The notes beneath the pieces were generated by a model. The model ran no database searches. It saw only the letters and a program-made list of their open reading frames with translations, and was not told where the DNA came from. From contig DATKPK010000264.1 of the NCBI GenBank assembly GCA_035524095.1, forward strand, positions 1 to 64,000: a stretch of 64,000 nucleotides of DNA, written 5' to 3'. Positions 18,327-26,521 of the stretch are shown here, one piece after another (position 1 is the first letter of the stretch; each line of letters opens with the position of its first letter). The stretch is from DATJUF01 sp035524095. GTDB taxonomy: Bacteria > Desulfobacterota > Binatia > Binatales > Binataceae. Both the position numbers and the translations under genes were made by a program.

Positions 18327-19523
18327 TCAAGTTAGCCATCCGCCAACAACTACTCGGCGTGCGGCATTCAATACTGAGTCTATCTGGATTTCCGCCATGC
18401 AACGCCCGTAATCAGGATTGGCGCAGCGAGTGGGCACTATATTACGATAGCTGTCGACGCAGGGACTGCATTGCGCAGTGGTTTCGTAAACATGCGTTAC
18501 CCTTGTGCCTGCTGGTGCCCATTGCTCGGCTGAAGTTGCACCGAAGAGACCGACAGTTGGCGTGCCCATGGCCGCGCCGAGGTGCATCACGCCCGTGTCG
18601 TTGCTTACCAGCAAATCGCATTCCTTCAAAACGCTGGCTGTCATAGTGATTGAATCCAGTCCAGTTCCGTCGATGCTTGGACCCTTGTAAATCGATCGGA
18701 ACTGAGCAAGCAGCGCACGCTCATGAGGTTGACCGGTCAGGATAATCGCCGGGTTGGGATCGCAATGTGAAAACCCGTCGGCCAATGAGGCAAAGTTGAG
18801 GAGTGGCCAACGCTTGAAGGGTTGACCACTGCCGCATCCAAGATGAAAGGCAATCTTGCGCGCCCGCGGATTTGTCACTCGACTCATCAGCCATGAGCGG
18901 CCCGCGCGGAGTTGTTCTTCAGACAAGGGTAACGGCAGGGGTACAAGCAAATCTGGCAGGCGCCTATCGATTAGCCGAGCGATTGCGAGGAATGATTGCC
19001 ACATCGAAACCCCGCCACGAAAGCCGATCGCGTGGGTCAGAAACCGTATCTTGGCTCTAGATTCATTGCCTACAAAACCGATTCGAGTCGGAATACCGGT
19101 AGCGTGAAGAAAACCACTGCCGGCGAGGGAAGCCTGCTCGAAGTTTACCAATGCATCGTAAGAGCAAGCTCTGATTTCATGGAGTGTTCGCAAGGCCGAG
19201 CGGAGCGTTAGATTCTTTTGACTATATCGATGAAGACGGAAATTACCGCCAACCGCGAGCACCTCTTCTGTCGCATCACCGGCCAGGATGCCTAGCGAGA
19301 GCGATTCATTTCGACATCGAAGATGTTCGATTGCCGATCGCACCAAAACAGCGTCGCCCATGCCGTGTACCTTTACGACTAGCAATCGGGAAGGAGGCGA
19401 TGGCAAGGGCTGTCCCATTACGACCCTAGGAGACAAGGGTAAATTCCGGAGAAGGCGCTCACAGGTGTGTGTGAGCCACGGCCTGCGGCCAGCTACCAAC
19501 GGACTTGAGGCAAAACTCCTCAA
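18327..19523 (-). CDS. Glycosyltransferase family 9 (heptosyltransferase-like)
   Basis: The 398-residue protein contains RLLVVKVHGMGDAVLVRSAIEHLR (the GxGDxxxxxP-type GT9 start), FHLGCGSGQPFKRWPLLNF and SNDTGVMHLGAAMGTPTVGLFG, the conserved ADP-sugar-binding block near the C-terminus. The C-terminal CSPCVDSYRNIVPTRCANPDYGRC is cysteine-rich, as in many GT9 proteins. The first 35-45 residues before MGQPLPSPPSR are variable and the true start may lie there. The start at 19523 overlaps the stop of the upstream sugar-phosphate transferase gene by four bases. Confidence 0.88.
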   Translation of the reverse strand: MRSFASSPLVAGRRPWLTHTCERLLRNLPLSPRVVMGQPLPSPPSRLLVVKVHGMGDAVLVRSAIEHLRCRNESLSLGILAGDATEEVLAVGGNFRLHRYSQKNLTLRSALRTLHEIRACSYDALVNFEQASLAGSGFLHATGIPTRIGFVGNESRAKIRFLTHAIGFRGGVSMWQSFLAIARLIDRRLPDLLVPLPLPLSEEQLRAGRSWLMSRVTNPRARKIAFHLGCGSGQPFKRWPLLNFASLADGFSHCDPNPAIILTGQPHERALLAQFRSIYKGPSIDGTGLDSITMTASVLKECDLLVSNDTGVMHLGAAMGTPTVGLFGATSAEQWAPAGTRVTHVYETTAQCSPCVDSYRNIVPTRCANPDYGRCMAEIQIDSVLNAARRVVVGGWLT

Positions 19524-20932
19524 TGAGCACCTTCCGCACGGGTCACTGCGCTGACGGTCTTGAGCATGATCTGGAGGTCGCCCCGCAAAGACTGATCGCG
19601 GATGTATTCCATGTCTAGCCTGACTCGATCGGCATAATCAGTGATCAAGCTGCGGCCGTTGACTTGCCAATAGCCAGTCATTCCGGGTTTGACTGACAAG
19701 AGCAACTTAGCGTAGTCGTCGTACTGTTTGATCTCGTCAGGAACAATTGGTCGAGGTCCCACGAGACTCATCTCCCCGCTAAGAACGTTGAATAATTGTG
19801 GCAATTCATCCAGGCTGAAGGTTCGCAGAAAACGACCTAGCGGGGTAATCCGGAAGTCATCTTCTGTTGCAAGTTTAAAGTTCCCTTCGCGATATCTGCT
19901 ATACAGCTTAGTGTCCGCTTTAAGGACGGCTTCTGCGTCAGCACGCATGGTACGGAACTTAAATATGCGGAAATAGCTGGCGTCTTTACCGAGTCGCTGT
20001 TGGCGGAAGAAGACTGGTCCCGACGAAGTTAATTTTACTGCGATTCCGATCAGACACATCAGCGGAGCGAAGACTAGCAAGGCTATTGCGGCAAGGACAA
20101 TATCAAAGAAGCGCTTGAGGATCGCTTGCCAAGGAGCCAAAGATCCAGGTCTTAGGGTGATTACCGGGATTCCTCCCACCTCGCTCACTGAGTAGCGAAA
20201 CAAGGCACTATCCAGCAAAGCAGGAACTATATGCACCGCGTTGCATTGCTTCAGCAAAGACACGATGGTGTCGCCGGTAGGAGTGCTATGGTTTTCGGAC
20301 GGCATAACGAATACGTCGGTAGGAGGACTCAGTTGAGAATCACTCAACAGTGACATTTTTGTCGTTCGAGTATCTGTTCTAAGGGCGACTGACTCATAAG
20401 CATGCAGGCGCCTGAGTAGATTCAGTAGCCCCATACCAGTTGAGGGTTCACCCAAGATTATCGCGTTGCGGTAATGAGCCGGGCGGACGAACTGGCGTAA
20501 CGCGTGATTCTCGAAAAGGCACTTGAGAATCATCGCGAGGGCCGCAGCCGTCAGAAATCCGAGTGTAAATTCACGACTAAGGCCTCGCAGTTTCAATATG
20601 AAGATTGCGACCGCGATAAACCCCAGCCACAAGGTGATTGCGCGTAGTAAGTGCCGCCATGAGCGTGCCAGCCACACGTCGTCGTCCCACTTGTAGACGC
20701 GCAGATAGCTGGTGGTTACTGCCCACAACAGAAGACTCGCGGAAAGTAAAATCGCGTATGATGAGGGCCAACCGATGATGTCGCCTCGATGGTGTTGTGG
20801 CCATATGAAAGCCCCAGACTGCTGCATCCTGGAGGCTGTCTTAGCTGCGAGCCCGAACGCTGCAACGATACAGCAATAGTCGAGTAGCCGCGAAAGAAAG
20901 CTGACGACGGGAGTGCGTGAGTCAAATTGCAT
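19520..20932 (-). CDS. Polyprenyl-phosphate sugar-1-phosphate transferase (WbaP/WcaJ-type)
   Basis: The 470-residue protein has four or five N-terminal membrane segments, a cytosolic CoA-binding-like domain, and the C-terminal catalytic domain of the bacterial sugar transferase family (PF02397). Diagnostic motifs are KRFFDIVLAAIALLVFAP, FFRQQRLGKDASYFRIFKFRTM, FLRTFSLDELPQLFNVLSG, MSLVGPRPIVPDE and KPGMTGYWQVNGRS. It starts repeat-unit synthesis by moving a hexose-1-phosphate to undecaprenyl phosphate at the inner membrane. It lies in the middle of the cluster, coupled to the GT9 gene by a four-base overlap. Confidence 0.94.
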   Translation of the reverse strand: MQFDSRTPVVSFLSRLLDYCCIVAAFGLAAKTASRMQQSGAFIWPQHHRGDIIGWPSSYAILLSASLLLWAVTTSYLRVYKWDDDVWLARSWRHLLRAITLWLGFIAVAIFILKLRGLSREFTLGFLTAAALAMILKCLFENHALRQFVRPAHYRNAIILGEPSTGMGLLNLLRRLHAYESVALRTDTRTTKMSLLSDSQLSPPTDVFVMPSENHSTPTGDTIVSLLKQCNAVHIVPALLDSALFRYSVSEVGGIPVITLRPGSLAPWQAILKRFFDIVLAAIALLVFAPLMCLIGIAVKLTSSGPVFFRQQRLGKDASYFRIFKFRTMRADAEAVLKADTKLYSRYREGNFKLATEDDFRITPLGRFLRTFSLDELPQLFNVLSGEMSLVGPRPIVPDEIKQYDDYAKLLLSVKPGMTGYWQVNGRSLITDYADRVRLDMEYIRDQSLRGDLQIMLKTVSAVTRAEGAH

Positions 20933-21052
20933 CTTGGGTCTCGCCGCTTGCTAAATAATTGATCGAAACCGCCCCTAAACTCGGCATTAGAGGACGATTG
21001 TGCCGACAATTTGCTAAAAAATAGCGATCCGGATTGCTCAAAAAAGGCGAAC

Positions 21053-22165
21053 TTAGCAGTTCAAGAATCGCGCGCAGGCCTCGCGAACCATTCGATATGG
21101 AATGGCCTCCATGCATCGGCGGGGTTTGTGGCGATATTCGAAACCGAGATCCAGAAAGCCGCAACCCCGGCACGGTGACTCTATGGCGAGCGCTCGCGGA
21201 CCAATTGGACCCCAGCGGCGTACCGAGGTCGGCCCGTGCAAGGCAACGACAGGCGCACCAAGCGCGGCAGCGAGATGCATGATACCGGTATTGACTGAGA
21301 CGACTAGACTTGCGTGCTCGAGCAATGAAGCAGTTGCATCGAGAGGTAAGCCGGCCGCGTTCTTAAAGCGTGAGCGAAGCGGCGACTTTATCATTGCGAG
21401 GAGGGTTTCGTTGGCACTGAATTGGCCAGGAGCTCCGGTCAAGATGATCCGATCGCATTCCGTGATGAGCTCGCTTGCGAGTCGGGCCCAGCGTTCGAGC
21501 GGCCATTCCTTGAGTTCAGCCCGCATCCCGCCTGGCCACAAGTGGAAGACGATCAATTTTTCGGTTTGTCGCGGAGCAGATTCAGACCGACAGTTGACTA
21601 AAGGCAGGTGCCAGGCTTCGAGCCCAATTGCGCGCACAAGATTTCGATGATTGTCTAATTCGTGTACGTCACTACGATGTTCTACGCCAGCGTCGTAAGC
21701 GTAGTGGCGATGTTGTTTCGCCGTGCGAAAGCCGACCGTGAAATTGGCGCCGGCAAGTGCACACAGCACCGCGTTGATCCTCGGCCAGGGACCAAAATCC
21801 AAAAGTAGATCTAAACGGTATCTGCGTAACTGTTGGATGGACGCGGCGAGATTGCCTAGCGAAAGAGTGATTTTGCCGTCGAGACCTGTTAGTAGCCCGG
21901 TTGCCTCGGCATTTCCTTTGGCTGAGAAAGCGATCAGCTGAGCCTCTGGATAAGCTGATCGCAGATCAGCGATCGCAGCACCCATCAAGATCGTGTCACC
22001 AATCGCCGCGGTGTTGAGTACACCGATAGTCCGGACTGCTGAAGGCACTGATCGGCGACGCCGTCCGGCACCCAGGGCCAGCAAAAGCGGAATCCCCGCA
22101 TACCGGTCCAGCGCATGCAGATGACGGTTGCCGCGTCCGGAAATATTTCGGGTCAGCCCGCGCAA
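21053..22165 (-). CDS. Glycosyltransferase family 9 (heptosyltransferase-like), second copy
   Basis: The 370-residue protein has RTIGVLNTAAIGDTILMGAAI (GT9 N-terminal loop with GD), FHLWPGGMRAELKEWPLERW and SVNTGIMHLAAALGAPVVALHG, the conserved donor-binding block. It resembles the protein at 18327 in architecture and also ends with a cysteine motif (CRGCGFLDLGFEYRHKPRRC). Two GT9 enzymes in one exopolysaccharide locus are less common than in lipopolysaccharide core loci. A 120-base gap precedes the sugar transferase gene. Confidence 0.88.
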   Translation of the reverse strand: MRGLTRNISGRGNRHLHALDRYAGIPLLLALGAGRRRRSVPSAVRTIGVLNTAAIGDTILMGAAIADLRSAYPEAQLIAFSAKGNAEATGLLTGLDGKITLSLGNLAASIQQLRRYRLDLLLDFGPWPRINAVLCALAGANFTVGFRTAKQHRHYAYDAGVEHRSDVHELDNHRNLVRAIGLEAWHLPLVNCRSESAPRQTEKLIVFHLWPGGMRAELKEWPLERWARLASELITECDRIILTGAPGQFSANETLLAMIKSPLRSRFKNAAGLPLDATASLLEHASLVVSVNTGIMHLAAALGAPVVALHGPTSVRRWGPIGPRALAIESPCRGCGFLDLGFEYRHKPRRCMEAIPYRMVREACARFLNC

Positions 22166-22214
22166 CGAGTCAACGCGAAAATCTAATTCTCAAAATGTTA
22201 TCGAGTGTCCGCTG

Positions 22215-23252
22215 TTAGAGAGTGAGCGCCGCTGTTACAGAGCGGATATCGTGCTTGTGCAAATAAAACTGGATTGGCGACCTAATTGCCCGGACTAACG
22301 AATGAAGCGAACGGTAGGCGCCTCGCAAGGTCTCACCCAACACTGAGTCAGCGGTCATCAGCGTTAATAGCAGAGGTGCCCTCGACAACGCGAAAGATTC
22401 CTTCAAGCAGGCGGCGGCAGCGAGCGCCTGGGTGTTCTGCGATGCAGCGGCGGCATCGATCGCATTTTTGAGAATCTTACGGCCTATCCAGGCGCGGGCA
22501 CTTGCAAACGCTTCGCGTGCTTCGCTGTCTATCCACGGCGCGAACTCGTATCGGTCGAGAATACGCAGCCAATGACTCGCATGGATGGCAGGGGAATACA
22601 GTTGTTTGCTGAGATGATCATGCCCGAGCGTCAAGATAGCGTAAGGCACAGGACAAACTATCATGCCGCAGTTCACGGCATAGCGGCAGATGAAGTCGAG
22701 GTCGATGCCGTGCTCAAAGCTAACATCGATGCTGCCAACGCGGCTAAGCGCGGACTGACGAAACAAAATCGCATTCCAATCAGGAAAATCGCGGCGGAGA
22801 ATCTCCATGAAGCCCAGCGGCGCAGGGTAGAAGCGTTCAGGCCAGCGAACGACTGGTGTTGCGATGAAACTCTGGCCAAAGCGCACTGTTGCTCCCGCGA
22901 AAAGGCCTGCCGCTGGGTGCGATTCAAGAGCATGTGTCGCGGTTTCGAAAAACCCCGGCAAAAGTGCATCATCATCACTTAGAAGATTAAAATAAGGGGT
23001 GCTTACTCTGTCGATTCCGTATTTGAAGTTGTTCCAGGCTCCAATGTTACTCGAATGGCAATAGTAGCCAACCCGAGAGTCTTCCCGAGCAAACTCCGCG
23101 ACCACCGCGGAGGTGTCATCGCCTGAACCATTGTCGTAGACGCAAATTTGAAAAGCGTCATAATTCTGCGCCAGAACCGAACGTATTGCTCGTTTTAGCA
23201 GGCGTGGGCGTCTGAAGGTTGGAATAATTGTGGTGATTTCGGGCGCCATCAC
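22215..23252 (-). CDS. Glycosyltransferase family 2
   Basis: The 345-residue GT-A protein opens with ITTIIPTFRRPRLLKRAIRS, followed by VYDNGSGDDTSAVVAEFAR (nucleotide binding) and LLSDDDALLPGF, which supplies the metal-binding DxD motif. The remaining 200 residues are a variable acceptor part with no predicted membrane helices. It should be an inverting cytosolic enzyme adding one sugar to the lipid-linked unit. It lies 28 bases after the acyltransferase gene. Confidence 0.92.
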   Translation of the reverse strand: MMAPEITTIIPTFRRPRLLKRAIRSVLAQNYDAFQICVYDNGSGDDTSAVVAEFAREDSRVGYYCHSSNIGAWNNFKYGIDRVSTPYFNLLSDDDALLPGFFETATHALESHPAAGLFAGATVRFGQSFIATPVVRWPERFYPAPLGFMEILRRDFPDWNAILFRQSALSRVGSIDVSFEHGIDLDFICRYAVNCGMIVCPVPYAILTLGHDHLSKQLYSPAIHASHWLRILDRYEFAPWIDSEAREAFASARAWIGRKILKNAIDAAAASQNTQALAAAACLKESFALSRAPLLLTLMTADSVLGETLRGAYRSLHSLVRAIRSPIQFYLHKHDIRSVTAALTL

Positions 23253-23280
23253 GATGTCAAGGCGATGCTGCCGGAGTTGG

Positions 23281-24006
23281 CTAGCTTACCGCACGACCAT
23301 TAGCCGCAATCCTTGAATGAGAATTCGAGCCTTCCGAATGACATTGCTGGATGAAGCGCATCGCGTCGTGGAACATCCGCCAATTCTCCATTAGCCAATT
23401 CTCGTCGCGGTCCCACCACTTGAATTCCAGTAACTGCTCTACTGTCTCGGGTGGAAAGCGGTAACGTACTATTCGCGCCGGTACCCCAGCGACGATTGCA
23501 TAGGGCGGTACATCCTTGGTCACAATCGCACCGGAGGCTATAATCGCCCCGTCGCCGACTGTGATCCCGTCGCGAATCGCCGCACGCAGCCCGATCCAGA
23601 CATCGTTGCCAATCGCGGTATCAGCGTATTCTTCTCTACAATCGCGGTCGGCTAAGTTCCAGTGCTGGTCCGGCTTACGAAGATAAAAGATTGGATGGGT
23701 CGAAACAAAAGGCTCCAGCGGATGGCTCCCTAGGCCGATGTAAACTTCAGAAGCGATCGAACAAAATTTGCCAATCGCAGCGGCGCTGACGTTGCAACTA
23801 CGCCCGAGATAAGAATAGTCGCCTATCTGTGCCTTGCGCAGACATACACCAGGTCCGAGCATCACAGCTTTACCAAGTGTCGTATCGTCAGAGATAGAGC
23901 ATCGCCGAGAAAGGGTACAATGAACACCACGAACGACATTGCGATGGCGCAAAGATCGGATCAGAAGCCCAACGTATGCGCGCGTGTTGTTAAACAAAGA
24001 TTCCAT
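23281..24006 (-). CDS. Hexapeptide-repeat (left-handed beta-helix) acyltransferase
   Basis: The 241-residue protein contains imperfect hexapeptide repeats from about residue 35, ending in the signature WIGLRAAIRDGITVGDGAII and VTKDVPPYAIVAGVPARIV of the CatB/NodL/VatD group. SHPLEPFVSTHPIFYLRK supplies a catalytic His region. The C-terminal WWDRDENWLMENW is typical of xenobiotic-type acetyltransferases. It probably O-acetylates a sugar of the repeat unit using acetyl-CoA. Confidence 0.9.
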   Translation of the reverse strand: MESLFNNTRAYVGLLIRSLRHRNVVRGVHCTLSRRCSISDDTTLGKAVMLGPGVCLRKAQIGDYSYLGRSCNVSAAAIGKFCSIASEVYIGLGSHPLEPFVSTHPIFYLRKPDQHWNLADRDCREEYADTAIGNDVWIGLRAAIRDGITVGDGAIIASGAIVTKDVPPYAIVAGVPARIVRYRFPPETVEQLLEFKWWDRDENWLMENWRMFHDAMRFIQQCHSEGSNSHSRIAANGRAVS

Positions 24007-24049
24007 TAGTGGTAAACCAAAGACAGTAGCCGGATGAGCCGACTCTTGA

Positions 24050-25582
24050 TCACAACGAAAATGCGTGACGTGTGGAGGCCGCCAATTCTCGAATTTGCTT
24101 TCGTATCAAAGGGATCGACAGTGAGGCAGCGCCGAAAGCGAGCACTCCATTCAAAAGAGCCAGCGATAGAATTCCCATTCGCGTGGTAACCGTGAAACTA
24201 AATCTAGCGACAAGGCAGCTCACGACGACGCAGGCGAACAGCGGAATAGCTAAATCATGGAGATACCAGCGTAGGCATTCTCGGCTAAGAAAGCGACGAT
24301 GCATCAGTTGGACCTGAGTCACTAGGTAACTCACGTTGATCAGAAGCCAAACGGCGGCGGCGCCTGAACTTCCAAAGCGCGCCGTCAATAGCAACAATAG
24401 GGGCACGGTAACGAAAGCCGATGCTAAATTCGTCCAGAAGGCGATGGCTGTACAGCCATACGCGAGTTGCAAGGCGTACGGTATACTGACAATACAATTA
24501 AAGGCCGTGCCAGCCGTCAAAAGCGAAGCTGCCAGCCAAGTATGCGCTGCAGTTTGCTGGCTCCCGGTCCATGCGAAGACGAGCTGCCTGGCCAGAAAAA
24601 TAAAAGTCGTCGCAGCAGGTAAAACTAGGATCGAAATAACTTGCGCAGCATGGTGATAAATCTCCGTCAGCCTGGGCGTGTCCTGGGCCGTGACGTGACG
24701 AGCGAAGGCAGGAAAGAGAGCGGTGAAGACCGGTGTGGAAACGAGATAGAGACTCCCCGCGATTTGCCAAGCCAGACTGTAGTATCCGAACGCCTCCAAT
24801 GAGAGTTGCTTGCTGATGACGATCTTATCTAGTTCCGTCAGTACCATTGAGACTATGGTCACCGCAGTGACACCGCCGGCAAAGCGGCGGATGCTGCGGA
24901 TAAGGCTGAGCCGAGGGATTGGCTTAGACCCCGCGGGCAAACAATGCCACAGCAAAACTGCAAGAATGACAGTTTGTATGCTGTTGATTATTAGTTGCCA
25001 GGCGAAAAAAGCCCACGTCGTAGGGGACGCCAAAAGGATCACGACAGCGGCGCCTAAGTTCCGGGTCGCGGTAAAAAATAGCGATATCCACGAGAGCAAT
25101 ACCTGGCGTTCGAGGCCACTGAGGCCTCCTCCGTAAAAGCTCATCGGCCATCGAGAGAAAATCAAAAAGCCAATCAAGACTACAACCGAGCGCAAACTGC
25201 TCTCCGCAACCGTATTACTGTGAAGCCAGCTCCTAGCAAGAACGGGTGCGGCTAGCACAATCACTCCGGCCAATATTGCTCCGATGCTCCAATAGCCGAG
25301 CTCTAATGTACGGACTAGATCGCGAATATGATCGGCGTTTCCGGCTTTGCGCGACGAAGCTGCCATTTCGCGAGTTATAGTTGAACTGAGACCAAAGTCT
25401 AGAAGATTGGCGAAGGTCTCCAGCAACGCCCAGACACCGATTAGACCATAGCCGCTCACGCCGAGAACCCGCAGAAAGATCGGTACACAAGCAAGATTAA
25501 CTAGGCCTGATAGAATTCTCGATATAAGGTTGGCGGAAAGATTCCGCCGGACTGAAGTAATTCCGAAAGTTGAAAACCGCAT
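24050..25582 (-). CDS. Polysaccharide flippase (Wzx-type, MOP superfamily)
   Basis: The 510-residue polytopic protein has about 12-14 hydrophobic segments and the opening motif NLISRILSGLVNLACVPIFLRVLGVSGYGLIGVW, characteristic of oligosaccharide flippases (PF01943/PF13440). A second hallmark is LTELDKIVISKQLSLEAFGYYSLAW. It would flip the lipid-linked repeat unit to the periplasm. Its presence together with the Wzy-like and Wzc-like proteins marks the locus as Wzx/Wzy-dependent. Confidence 0.92.
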   Translation of the reverse strand: MRFSTFGITSVRRNLSANLISRILSGLVNLACVPIFLRVLGVSGYGLIGVWALLETFANLLDFGLSSTITREMAASSRKAGNADHIRDLVRTLELGYWSIGAILAGVIVLAAPVLARSWLHSNTVAESSLRSVVVLIGFLIFSRWPMSFYGGGLSGLERQVLLSWISLFFTATRNLGAAVVILLASPTTWAFFAWQLIINSIQTVILAVLLWHCLPAGSKPIPRLSLIRSIRRFAGGVTAVTIVSMVLTELDKIVISKQLSLEAFGYYSLAWQIAGSLYLVSTPVFTALFPAFARHVTAQDTPRLTEIYHHAAQVISILVLPAATTFIFLARQLVFAWTGSQQTAAHTWLAASLLTAGTAFNCIVSIPYALQLAYGCTAIAFWTNLASAFVTVPLLLLLTARFGSSGAAAVWLLINVSYLVTQVQLMHRRFLSRECLRWYLHDLAIPLFACVVVSCLVARFSFTVTTRMGILSLALLNGVLAFGAASLSIPLIRKQIRELAASTRHAFSL

Positions 25583-25661
25583 AGCGATCAGACCAGGGAC
25601 GTGAGCATCAGTCGGCGACGCTTCGTGAAACGTGCGAACATGGTGGTTCTGGCCGGCGATA

Positions 25662-26441
25662 CTATTGCTTCAGCCAGAAGGCCCATGGCGCGCTGCCCGT
25701 CGCCCAAAGGTCGTTTAGTAGCTTCATTTCGCGATAGGTATCCATGCACTGCCAAAAGCCTTGATGCTGATAGACAGCCAATTCGTTGCGCTCGGTCAGA
25801 CGCATCAAAAGATCGGCCTCGAGATTATCGTCGTCTCCATCGATTAGTTCGAGCGCTCCAGGTTCGAAAATAAAGAAGCCGCCATTGATCCAACCGTCGG
25901 CAACCTGCGGCTTTTCGCGAAACAGTTTGACCAAGCCATTCTCGATTGAGAGCTCGCCGAAACGCGACGATGGATGAACTCCGGTTACGGTTGCCAATTT
26001 ATTTTGAAGGCTATGAAAGGCCAAAAGCTGGTCTAGATTAATATCAGCGACGCCGTCGCCGTACGTCACCATAAATGGTTGGTTATCGAGGTACTTCGCG
26101 ATGCGCCGGATTCGCCCTCCAGTGTTAGTCAGTTCACCGGTTTCGGCCAAGGTCACGCGCCAACCGCATTCCTCATGTCTATTGAGTATCTCGAGGCGCC
26201 GCTGGCCTAGAGTCACGGTGAAATCGCTATTGTTCATTTCATAATTAAAAAAGTAATCGCGGATCGTGTCTCCTTTGTAACCGAGGCAAACGACAAAATC
26301 GGTGTGACCATGAGCTGCGAAAATCTTCATTATGTGCCAGATTATTGGCCGGCCACCGATGTCAACCATCGGTTTTGGTCGATAATCAGTCTCTTCTCGC
26401 AATCTGGTGCCCAGTCCTCCGGCCAGTATTACTACTTTCAC
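25662..26441 (-). CDS. rfbF: Glucose-1-phosphate cytidylyltransferase
   Basis: The protein of about 259 residues begins VKVVILAGGLGTRLREETDY, the nucleotidyltransferase signature, followed by RPKPMVDIGGRPIIWHIMK, CLGYKGDTIRDYFFNYEMNN and YGDGVADINLDQL. These are highly specific to RfbF/DdhA, which makes CDP-glucose from CTP and glucose-1-phosphate. I use the GTG at 26441 with GGAAG eight bases upstream. A second in-frame GTG at 26456 arises from a short near-duplication. CDP-glucose normally feeds RfbG (4,6-dehydratase) for 3,6-dideoxyhexoses, but no rfbG or rfbH lies in this window. Confidence 0.94.
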   Translation of the reverse strand: MKVVILAGGLGTRLREETDYRPKPMVDIGGRPIIWHIMKIFAAHGHTDFVVCLGYKGDTIRDYFFNYEMNNSDFTVTLGQRRLEILNRHEECGWRVTLAETGELTNTGGRIRRIAKYLDNQPFMVTYGDGVADINLDQLLAFHSLQNKLATVTGVHPSSRFGELSIENGLVKLFREKPQVADGWINGGFFIFEPGALELIDGDDDNLEADLLMRLTERNELAVYQHQGFWQCMDTYREMKLLNDLWATGSAPWAFWLKQ

Positions 26442-26521
26442 CAGTATTACTTCCACCGCTTGTGATTGGATGTGACGCTTTTGCCTAAGAACGATAAGAA
26501 CTTAGTTCGAATAAAAAGCTA

